The notes under the pieces: model-generated
Told to the model about the DNA's origin: nothing
Databases searched by the model: none
Seen by the model: the letters and a program-made list of their open reading frames with translations, nothing else
Shown here: positions 54,195 through 64,000 of the stretch, piece by piece
Layout of the letters: each line of letters starts with the position of its first letter
How positions within the stretch are numbered: position 1 is the stretch's first letter
Assembly (NCBI GenBank): GCA_027604005.1
Contig: JADGJT010000068.1
Location: 3,116 to 67,115, forward strand
Source of the DNA: Dinochytrium kinnereticum
Taxonomy: Eukaryota; Chytridiomycota; Chytridiomycetes; Chytridiales; Chytridiaceae
Direction of reading: 5' to 3'
Length of the DNA: 64,000 nucleotides
Program-made: the position numbers and the translations under genes

Positions 54195-55713
54195 TTATAT
54201 TGCTTTGTTAGACACACCAGAAAGCATCTTCATGAAAGCTCTTTGGAAATCGTTCTTCAAATCATTAAAATCCTCCAACCCAATGCTCACTCGGCAGATC
54301 TTAGGATCGATCTTGGGGTCAACTGCTGCACGCCACTCAATCAAACTCTCCACGCCGCCAAGTGACGTAGCATTCTGAAAGAGCTTGAGCTCCGAGCAAA
54401 CTATTCTTGCGAAATCCACAGAAGCAAACTCAATAGAGAACACGCCGGAATATCCTGCTCCTACGCGCTTCAAAAAATGATGTCCCGGTGTCGCTTCTAC
54501 GGATCCATGCCAAACCCTACCAATGACGGCTAAGCTTGAATCTTCGTCACCGTCAGCCTTGCTCAACCACTGAGCGAGCTTAGTGGCGGTCTCCGATTGC
54601 TTCTTAACACGAACTTCGAGTGTTCTTATGCATTGGTCAGATAATTATGATGGAGGTTATTGTTACCGCAGACTGCGCAAAAGCAACCAGCATTCTAAGT
54701 TGCCCATAACACTTCCGGAATAGGTTCGGTCTTTCCTTAGCTAATTTCTGCATCAGTACCTTTGCATCATCGCCAAGCAAACCGCAGCCGCAACTTCATG
54801 ATCCTTGACAACCAAGACGCCTCCAAGCAAGTCTGAATGGCCTCCAAGGAATTTGGTTGAGCTGTGCATGACAACATCCGCTCCTAATTAGAAATAAGAC
54901 TCTATCATTTCAAGAAAAGAAAAGGAGTACCGTAATCCAGACAAAACTGAAGCGGAGGTGGCGCAAAGGTCGAATCCACTGCGAGAATGGCGCCAGGGGG
55001 GCATTTGGACTTGATTTCCTCAATGTCTGATAATGCATCAGTAAAGACTTATAGAAAACAAGGTAACCGTAAGTTTCTCCTCTTGGGTTCTGTGGCGACT
55101 CCAGCCACACAAGATCGCCAGCCTTGAGCTCAGGCAGGCCATCTTCCAGGTTGATGATTTCCTGAAAAGAGAATTAAGGCATGAAGAACATAGCTTCCTA
55201 CGAGATAATCTCGACCGCGCTTGTAGACATCTAGGGAGCCATGCGTCCCATGATAGCCTTCTTTTGAAATGATAACCCGCTTGGGTTGGTAATAAGTAAA
55301 GGCCGCCATGACGGCAGATAGGCCAGAGCTGTAAGTTACAGCGTGCCCTGATATTCATTGTAAGCAACATCGCGATATGTAGTATTTACCTTTTTCAAGG
55401 GCGCCAAGGACTGTCTCGACCTTATTCCTCGTCTCCAAACTTTCACGAGAATAGATATGGCTGCCACCATTCACAGCTAATGAATCCTTGGCCTCTGAAG
55501 GGGCCATCAGGCCCTGTTTTACGGCTGCTTTCTCGTTCCAATCACTTGCATATCCTGAAGAGGTCCGAGGATTAGAAAATCCCACAAACCATGAAGGCTG
55601 CTGACTCAACTGAAAGTCGTTGAGACATGGATCGGCGAGGAGACATCGGGCGTCGTCGACGCCGAGTCGGCATGAAGCGCAAGGGTGGAGAACTGGAGCG
55701 TCGCTTTGTCCAT
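54195..55713 (-). CDS. Trans-sulfuration PLP enzyme (cystathionine gamma-synthase/lyase family, short form)
   Basis: The family makes or breaks cystathionine and related thioethers. Exons on the minus strand: 55611-55713, 55390-55554, 55202-55347, 55068-55161, 54931-55026, 54783-54883, 54667-54740 and 54195-54624; 402 residues, the usual length of MetB/MetC-type enzymes. The start ATG at 55713 gives [20 protein letters not shown], the family's N-terminal motif, continuing over the intron to TFRYASDW. Further signatures: [32 protein letters not shown], the PLP lysine in [12 protein letters not shown], and [14 protein letters not shown]. The C-terminus has [12 protein letters not shown] and RVSIGLED. 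The exact reaction cannot be told from sequence alone. It is clearly different from the long STR2-type enzyme at 19579-21735. The start lies inside the ORF of the divergent GDPD gene. Confidence 0.9.
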
Positions 55714-57648
55714 CCTAACGACTGTATGCTGTGGGTAATAATAATTTGTCAGCGCCCGGAAAGAGATGAAAGCAGAACAAGGTCAGGCGATTATAGGCCG
55801 CTATCCTCTTGCATTTACACGGTCCACATACATCCAGCAGTGTTCTTTGCATCCTCGGACGTCGATGCCACTACCCGCGCTGCTGCTGACCTGAAGTGGT
55901 TGCCCAACCACCACCCCGATGGACTTCTGAACAACCAACATATGCTCCTTCTCACTCTGGGAACCAAGGATCTCAGGCTGAACCCAGAGCGTCCCCCGGT
56001 CCAATTCAACGGTGCAGCAGACCCTTCATCGTTAACCTTAGCGCTCAAGATCGCGCTCGCGGGGGATGGATCTGTCTCCAAGCCCACCGAAGTTCCCATC
56101 CCACATAGATCGAGCATGGCTGGAGAAGAACTTATCTTTTATTTCAAGGATATGAAGAGGACCAGCATCTCCATCAAGATTCTTGATAGCGAAACGGGAA
56201 GTGTGATTGCCTCGGGTTCGACTGGGCCTTTGGACTCTGCGCGGCCACGCTCCCTTTGGGGTGAGCGAAACCCGCTTGGCGGAAGAGTGTTGGTTCCGTT
56301 CGTGTCGTTGGTAACTGGAGATGTGATCGCAACGATGACCATCGAGTACACAGTTATCACGTTTTTTGATCACAAGAACGCGTTCGAGGCCATGGCGGAG
56401 AAAGACTGGAGCGAAACAAAGGTAGGGAGTTGGTCATGTTTTATTGGAAGGCTGAATGACATTAGCTTGTTGGGCATCGCGGACTCGGTATGAACCGACC
56501 ACTCGTCGATGGTAAAGGATTTTTGCAATTGGGAGAAAACACCATAGGCTCTTTTTTCGCGGCAGGTCAGAATGGGGCTGAATACGTCGAGTTTGGTGAG
56601 TACCATGCCTGCTCTTTGGTTTTCTAATACGCTGTTAAGATGCGCAACTCACAAGGGATCACACTGTGGTGCTTTACCATGACTGTAAGCCAGCTAAAAG
56701 CTTAAGCATTTAACAAAACTACTTAGTCCACATGGATGAGACGGGGTTTAATATCTCAATCAGTGATATATTCCTAGAACAGTTCTTACACGTCAAACCC
56801 GCCGATGGAGTTTCTGCAAGATCAAGATTTCATCAACCGAAACCGATTAAACGCGTAAAAAGCAGTGGAGACCTTCCAGCTATTGGGGTAGGCTTGGATC
56901 AGAAGAGCGGACCGCCGAATAAATGGCCATGGAAGGGGAATCACGACGGCTCCATTCAAGAAAAATTTACAACGCTCCGCAATGCATTATTGGTAAGCCA
57001 TGTTTTTTCTTTATTTTTATCTGTTCTTTATTGGCTTATGTTGGTTTTCTCACGGATTTGTAGGAAGTGCCAATGTCTATCGGTTTCAATATCGAAATTA
57101 AATATCCACTTGACTTTGAAGCAGAAGAGGATCGCCTTGATGTTGCCGAATGCAATCTTTTTGTTGATGAGATTCTTAAGGAAGTCTTTGACCATGCCAA
57201 AGAGCGCAAAATCATTTTCTCCTCTTTCCACGCCGAGGCCGCAAGAATGGCCCGTCTGAAGCAGGTAAGTCAGAATCTTTTTGTTTGACTAGTATTTTAT
57301 TAAATCTATATGTTTAATTAGTCGCGGTACCCAGTCTACTTTTTAACAATGGGTGGTACTCACAAGACCCCAGATAGTCGATGCAACTCCCTTTACGATG
57401 CCGCACGGTTCGCTGCATCGACGGGGATGCAAGGTGTCGTCACGGATGCAACGCCTTTGGTGAAGTTCCCAGAGCTTGTAAAGAAGGTGAAGAGCTACCA
57501 GGGAGAAGGAGCTGTTAAAGGGCTAAGGTTGTTCACATATGGGTCGCTAAATAATGTGCCTGGCAACGCAAAGCTTTTACAGAATGCTGGCCTTGACGGG
57601 ATCATCGCCGATAGAGTGAGGCAAGTTTCCTTGGAGCTTAAGAAATAG
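55627..57648 (+). CDS. Glycerophosphodiester phosphodiesterase (GDPD, Gde1/GPCPD1-like)
   Basis: Enzymes of this group split glycerophosphocholine into choline and glycerol-3-phosphate. Exons are 55627(?)-56421, 56466-56595, 56640-56684, 56727-56992, 57064-57264 and 57322-57648, up to 587 residues. The C-terminal catalytic barrel is complete: VGHRGLGMN, GENTIGSFFAAGQNGAEYVEFDAQLTRD with the metal-binding Glu-x-Asp, VVLYHDF, FNIEIKYP and DGIIADR. The middle part (VLVPFVSLVTGDVIATMTIEY) resembles the C2-like domain that precedes GDPD in Gde1. No SPX or ankyrin domain is seen. The start is uncertain: the in-frame ATGs at 55627 and 55672 overlap the divergent trans-sulfuration gene, whereas the one at 55726 would clear it by 12 nt. 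Confidence 0.84.
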
Positions 57649-57689
57649 CTCGAGATCAGCAAAAAATAAATGAAAAGCTTATGGTCGCT

Positions 57690-58878
57690 TCACAGTTTGC
57701 TTTCTTTATTTGTGGAAAGTGATATGAGCCACTCGAGCAATATCTCGTTGACCTTTTCGGCCTGCTCTACTTGTGCCCAATGTGCCGATTCAACAGACTT
57801 TTTAGATAGTCAGTCATAGTAATAACAAACACTAAAGAGAAGAAGGAAAGGAGTAGCGAACCTTATATACAAGATTCTTAACGAAGAGAGGCATCTTTTT
57901 TGTCATGGAAGGTGGCTGGAAAAGCAAGCAGTTGATAAGGGCCTAGAAAAGGAACAAAAAGAGACGCACCAAAGCCTTATCCCGTGTTGCAGAAATCATC
58001 AAAGCCGGATGATTCACGGTCTTCTCCAGTCCTAATTCATCTTCAAAGTTTACTCGTCTTGTGCGATAAAAGTTAAGGCCCCCATGGAACCCACGCTTGG
58101 TGTACTGTTCGACATAATAATCAAACTCTCTCTGCGAAAGCATATCTGAACGAGGAAGATCAGCTGGCACGACAGCCATTCCCCTTTTCCCCAGATCCAC
58201 AAGATCCAAAGTGTCCTCATGCCAACGACGGAAAATTACTCTGAAGAATAAGTCAACATTTTTGTCCAGTTCGGCATCCGTCTCAGGTCTGGCAAGCCAT
58301 CGCTGGTACTCAAATTGCGGGAGGAACTTTACAATCTCGTCGTTGGACAGGAACGAAGATTGCGGCGCAGTGTAGGCCGTGCAGATAGCCGCGACGGCCT
58401 TGATCCTTTGTGGAAAATGAAGGCACATCCTCCAGACGATCATGCCTCCCCAGTCATGTCCAACGTAAATGGCAGATGATTCTGGCTTCCCTAAAACGTG
58501 GTCCACAAGGTCGCAGAGGTCTTTGCAGGTGTTCTTCCAACCATGGTTTACAATCTCTGGGCTTCCAGGCTGTATGATAGGAGCATCGGTCTGACCATAT
58601 CCCCTTACATCTGGTACAATGACACGGAATCCGCGGTCGACAAGAGCCTTGATCTGATACCGCCATCCGTACCAGATATCGGGGAAGCCGTGCACGAGCA
58701 CAACCAGAGGCCCAGCTCCTTCATCGACGTAATGCATTCGGATGCCATTGACCCTAGACAAGAAACAGCAGAGCATATCAATGGCCATGCGAGAACATGG
58801 GGCCAGGAAAGGCCTCCCTCCCTCTTCAACTCACGTCGCAAACCGGTGGGTGAAGCTGTGTGGTCGCTGAGGATCCAT
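57690..58878 (-). CDS. Epoxide-hydrolase-like alpha/beta hydrolase
   Basis: This is a soluble hydrolase of the epoxide hydrolase/haloalkane dehalogenase branch. Exons on the minus strand are 58835-58878, 57970-58753, 57862-57915 and 57690-57797, for 329 residues. The short first exon gives MDPQRPHSFTHRFAT, which runs into VNGIRMHYVDEG, the family's N-terminal strand; this decides the start. Motifs: oxyanion HGFPDIWYGWR, nucleophile elbow GHDWGG with Asp as nucleophile, lid tyrosines in the cap region (EQYTKRGFHGGLNFYR), and the catalytic His in SAHWAQVEQAEKVNEILLEW. Asp rather than Ser at the nucleophile argues for epoxide hydrolase over esterase. Substrate unknown. Confidence 0.9.
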
Positions 58879-59292
58879 GTGACAATTGCAGCTGTCTGTG
58901 AATTTTGCCGCTGCAGCACTCACCACGACTCCATCCTCACTCCATCCTGGGGTCTGTCTGTCGGCTGATGGACCCCAGAGCACGCGTTCGCTGGATGCGG
59001 ACGCGTCGACTGCAGCTCGCTCATTATTGCCACGCGTAGGCATGCCGGCACCCTTGCTGATGGAGCGCACAAGGCCATCACAGCAACAAGGCGCGCATCC
59101 TCAGTACTCACCGCTGACCATGCTTCGGATGCGATGCTTCGGGATGCGCATGCGTCTAAAGACGCGTGCATACTCTACTCTGGGGTCTGCCTGTTCTGCC
59201 TGTCTGTGTTTGGGGAGGGAAATAAATCAAAATGGGGATTTCTTCTGGAGCAGCAACAATTTTCTTCTTCGTTTTCTCCAGTCAGTCAATCA
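58879..59292. other. Divergent promoter region with MluI-type boxes
   Basis: This lies between the hydrolase (-) and the acidic-protein gene (+). Four ACGCGT hexamers sit within it (separate entry). The open frame of the acidic protein continues upstream to an ATG at 59134, so part of this region could be coding. Confidence 0.5.
58982..59167. promoter_or_regulatory. Four ACGCGT (MCB-like) boxes
   Basis: ACGCGT occurs at 58982-58987, 59001-59006, 59032-59037 and 59162-59167. In yeasts this palindrome is the MluI cell-cycle box bound by MBF at the G1/S transition. The density, four in 186 nt, is far above chance. Which of the two divergent genes responds is unknown. Confidence 0.55.
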
Positions 59293-61594
59293 ATGCCTTT
59301 GGTGCAAGCAGCCACAGCAGCCTTTGACGACGACACCTCCTCCGCCTGCCCTGCGCTGCTCCACCCCTTTGCCCTCAAGCACCAGCACCACCAGCATCAC
59401 CACCACTCTCTCAACTACACCCACCACCAGCAGCTGCACACCGACGAGCATCTACAGCTCACGCTGCTGGACTTTGACTTCTTGGACTCAATGGCAACTG
59501 CTGATTACCCCCAACTCCCCCCTCCCCCCCCCGCCGCATCCTCCTCTTCCTCCTCCTCCTCCTCCTCCTCCACTGATCCTGATTCCTCCTTCCTGCTGCT
59601 GGACGACGGCACCAGTTCCCATCTCCCCCATCTGACCTCCCTTCCAACCCCCATGGAGGACGGTGCCTCCGAAGACAACGTCCTCAGACACTATGCCCAC
59701 GATGATGATGAGGCCTTTTGTGAGGCTCAAGAAGAAAATGCCCAAAACATTGCTCAATTCTCTCAGGAGCAGCAGCCTCACCCCGCACCAGCCCTTTCAA
59801 CCCCCGCACATGAGTCCCAATTAACTTCCCCCGCGGAGGAGGCAGGCGAGTACGAGGATGGGCAGTATGATGATGTTTATGAAACCACGCAGTATGCTGA
59901 TACCGCAGACGTTGGCCTTGATCAAAAGGGGTCTTTCCTCCCCGCTGATGAGCCAGATGAAGAGGATGAGAGCTTGGCTGCAAATGAAGCCGATGAGCAT
60001 CTTGACACGGAAGATGCTGCGGCTGGTGGTGATGATGCCACTCCTTTTGCCGATAGTCTGGAGTACGAAGATTTTGAAGAATCTCTGGGATGTGATGAAG
60101 GCGTCTCCTACCAAATGTCCTCCGAGATGGGTCCTCTTCCTCCGACTAATGAAGTAGCAGAGCATCTTGAACCTGCAAGTCTCCTCCCACCCTCTGATAG
60201 CACCTACCCCACCGATTCCTCGGAGACTAATGACCTAGCAGAAGGTCAAGTGGATGACGCTCCTGTTGCTCCTGAGTCCATAGAGGATTACGGAGAGTAC
60301 ACTGAAGACGATACTGTCCCGGCTTCTACCTCTTACGGCGTCCAAGAAGGAGCAATTGAGGTGGAGGCCTTTGAAGAGGCTGGGGGTGTTGACGAGGTGC
60401 TGGACATGGGGGGCGATGGGGGGGAGGGTGACGTAGAGACGTTAGAAGATGCTACTGAGGAGCCAACCCAAGCAGTCATGCCTGAGGTTGCTACCTATGA
60501 AGAGCATCATGAGGAGGAAGATGTGAAGAATGACTTGGAGGAAGAGAGTTATGAAGAGGAGGGTGCTGATCAGGATTTGGCTATGGTAGAGATGATGGGT
60601 GGTGATGAAGAAGGAAGGGTGGAAGACAGTGTGAATGCTGTGCTCTCAGCATGTGTACTTGAATTTGAGGAAGGAACATATTGGATGTTTTCCAATTTAG
60701 GTGGAAGTTACGGTGTTAGCAATGGTGAATTTATCGGCAATCGGGTCGTGTTTGAGAACTCTCATAAATCACAGCGGTCTTTGGCTGAGGGCAATTTAAC
60801 TTCTTTTATTATAGATTTAAAGTCGGCTTTTGGTTTGGCGAACGACGTGACGATTGGGTTTCCACAACTGGGACTAACCTTTTCTGAGGTAGCCTTCTTA
60901 TATATCCTTCTTACAATTTTATTTTTCTTCGCTAAATTCGTTCTTTAGTCATCCTTCCATGCAGGAGATTTTAGCTTGCAGCGGCTTTCTGAGTATTTTG
61001 AATCTGTTCGCCGTGCCGGTCACATTCCGGCCGACTCTTTGTTTAAAGTAACCCTGGAAGTAAGCGACCGCGCTTTCAGCGCCCAAATCGAATATCTAAA
61101 TAGCCTTCTGGAAGGTATATCTTCATGTGTCTCTACTGTTTCCTTACTACATTTTTTTTCTTCACCATTCTAATCGTTTTTTGTTACCAGGGTCTGAGTC
61201 TAATGCCAATTATTTAAATGATAAAGCTGTGACCGACCTAGAAATGCAAGGCAACTTTGACGAGGGATATGGAAATGATGGTGAGGAGTAAATTTCTTTT
61301 TTCCTGCTGACATTTTTATAGCAAATGGTATGGATGAGGAATATATAGGGGAAGACTCGGCTGATTATGAAGGGGAAGAGGGAGAGTATGTTCTTGAGTA
61401 TGAACAAGAAAATGCTGCTACTGTAGACGAGGACTCCCGTGGCGAGAAGCGGAAAGTTGTTGAGGAACCTTTTGAGGTTGGAGGCGTAAATGCTGAGGGT
61501 CTTGCAAATGGTTCGTGAATTTTCCATTTTTGGTGTTTGCTTATATCTTTTTGAAGGAGACTCTCCGATAGAGAAGAAATCGAGGTTAGAGTAG
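59293..61594 (+). CDS. Acidic, probably nuclear protein of unknown function
   Basis: Exons are 59293-60888, 60949-61114, 61191-61280, 61322-61510 and 61557-61594, for 692 residues. The N-terminus is rich in His and Gln, followed by Pro and an 11-residue Ser run encoded by TCC repeats (about 59541-59573). Residues about 130-450 are extremely Asp/Glu-rich. A folded-looking segment follows (EEGTYWMFSNLG, VTIGFPQLGLTFSE, then SLQRLSEYFESVRRAGHIP and SDRAFSAQIEYLNSLLEG). It resembles a conserved domain I recall from uncharacterised fungal proteins. The C-terminus has basic clusters (GEKRKVV, EKKSRLE) that could be nuclear localisation signals. Intron 60889-60948 was placed by frame: the nearer acceptor before GGAGAT would shift the frame. 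The start is uncertain; an in-frame ATG lies at 59134. Confidence 0.8.
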
Positions 61595-62760
61595 TTCTTT
61601 CGCTATACGTTTCCGCGATTTATGTTCTTCGCGATAACTTCATCTTAAACGTACGGGCCGGGGAGTCGCCATATCCTACACTAGCCACAAGCATCTCTAC
61701 CGTTGTATTAGGCTCTTGACACTCAAGCGAATCTGAGCCCGATAAAGACCCGGTTTTGGTTGGGTGTACGCATCGTGCCATCCTCACAATACCTCCCTTT
61801 CCTCCTCCTCCTGTTCCTGTGTTGTCGTGGATACCAGACACAGAGCTCGCTCGTAGACCTCAATATCCCCTTGTATTTAATTGCCGAAGTAGCCATACAC
61901 TCCCTATTTCCAACACACTTAATCCTTCAATCATGTTACATTTTCACTTTCTCCTTTTTTTTTATGGCACGGGGTTGGGCGGCGTGCTGAGACCTCCAAT
62001 ACCTCTAAGTACTTTACTATCCTTTCTGGTGCGCAGTGGTGTTTGCCTCTCTTTTTTGGAGGAAAACTCGGCTGCATTGCCTCGTTTTTCTTCGTGGTTT
62101 TTTTTGTTTTGTTTTTTTTGTTTTTCGTTTTGTTTTTTTTTTTTGTTGTTTTTTTGGCTTTGCTTGTTTGTTTGATTACTCTGTACCAAGCTTACTTTTA
62201 GAGCCATGTTGGTCTATGTTTGTTTCTGGCTGGACGATTTATTGAAACCATTCATGATTGTTGCCTTGCTTTTTGCAGTTTCTCCTTTTTCCGTTTATTT
62301 TGGTTCATTTTGCTGCTTTGATCCAGTGTTGATTTATTTTAGTTTGCTTTCATTTATATTACTTTGCTGTTGTTTGGTGACTCGGTAAGGGCTCCCCGCT
62401 TGTTTTATTTGTCGTCTCTTTTCATATCTATAAATACTTGATCCACTTGATCCCTTGCCTCGGCATCAGTTGTCTGTCATGCCAGCGCGTATGTTTGGTG
62501 TGAGACGCTCGTCCATCCATCCTCTGCATGGTTGAGGTTTCATTCGCCAGCCGTGCTTTGCCGGCAGGCAGGCTTGAAATATCCTTCCTGAAGCTTCTTT
62601 GGCCAGATCAAGGGAAAATTGGAGAAAAAATTGTTTCGCATTTGAGTGATTGAATATTGTTGCTGCACCGCACATCCCATTCCCCCACGCCTGACACTCT
62701 CCTCCACACCACAACCCCTTACCCCATCACCACCTCTGACACCCGCCTGCTCAGCTAGAT
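61595..62760. other. Intergenic region before the E2 gene
   Basis: No gene is supported in this 1.17-kb stretch. It is very T-rich between 62095 and 62170. A TATA-like CTATAAATAC lies near 62430 on the plus strand, about 330 nt before the E2 start, and may mark its promoter with a long 5' UTR. A minus-strand ORF of 73 codons (61620-61841) has no recognisable feature. Confidence 0.4.
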
Positions 62761-63966
<1,206 letters not shown>

Positions 63967-64000
63967 TGAACTTGCCTGGTCCCCCTTTTCTAACCTGTTT

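Noticed and set aside
61620..61841. 73-codon minus-strand ORF beside the acidic-protein gene
   Set aside because: Reads smoothly but is short, unspliced and without homology I recognise; it lies in the likely 3' UTR of the neighbour.

Overview
The window is nuclear DNA of an early-diverging, flagellated (chytrid-like) fungus. All protein genes are split by GT-AG introns, most of them only 37-75 nt long. The pyrimidine gene has the fungal fused CPSase / dead dihydroorotase / ATCase layout. A dynein-2 intermediate chain (WDR60 type) is a component of cilia, so the organism should make flagellated zoospores. I rebuilt the exon chains by hand from splice sites and protein continuity. Every chain called here adds up to an intact reading frame.

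Layout from left to right. 1-5892 (+) is the 3' part of URA2. 6429-7776 (+) is translation factor eIF3f. 8098-11102 (+) is a Nup82/Nup88-type nucleoporin. 11299-15698 (-) is the WDR60-like dynein-2 chain with a Gln/Pro/Ser-rich N-terminal extension. 16379-17243 (+) is a PAXX-like end-joining factor. 17274-18144 (-) is signal peptidase subunit 2. 18283-18634 (+) is the small secretory protein kish. 18693-19292 (-) is an EF-hand protein. 19579-21735 (+) is a long STR2-type cystathionine gamma-synthase. 22308-28542 (-) is RPB1 with its heptad CTD. A 2.26-kb stretch without a recognised gene follows; it carries a CCAAT/TATA array pointing left.

30804-43095 (-) holds one giant gene of 14 exons and 3777 codons. 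It encodes an RGG-rich N-terminus, a ZNFX1-like SF1 helicase with a Cys/His-rich insert, a long NFX1-like cysteine array, and three consecutive CbbX/SpoVK-type AAA+ modules. This is the most unusual object in the window. To its right, head-to-head, is a tandem-SH3 RhoGEF (43786-47457, +). Then come the condensin HEAT subunit CAP-D2/Ycs4 (47757-52567, -), an unrecognised single-pass coiled-coil protein (52958-54092, +), a second, shorter trans-sulfuration enzyme (54195-55713, -), a GDPD-family glycerophosphodiesterase (about 55627-57648, +), an epoxide-hydrolase-like alpha/beta hydrolase (57690-58878, -), an acidic nuclear-looking protein (59293-61594, +), and a UBC4/5-type E2 cut by the window end (62761 onward, +).

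Most genes are ordinary housekeeping genes with no operon-like logic. Possible functional links are weak: two trans-sulfuration enzymes, and MluI-type cell-cycle boxes in the promoter between the hydrolase and the acidic protein. I recognised no rRNA, tRNA, transposon or CRISPR array, but I could not run a covariance search for small RNAs.
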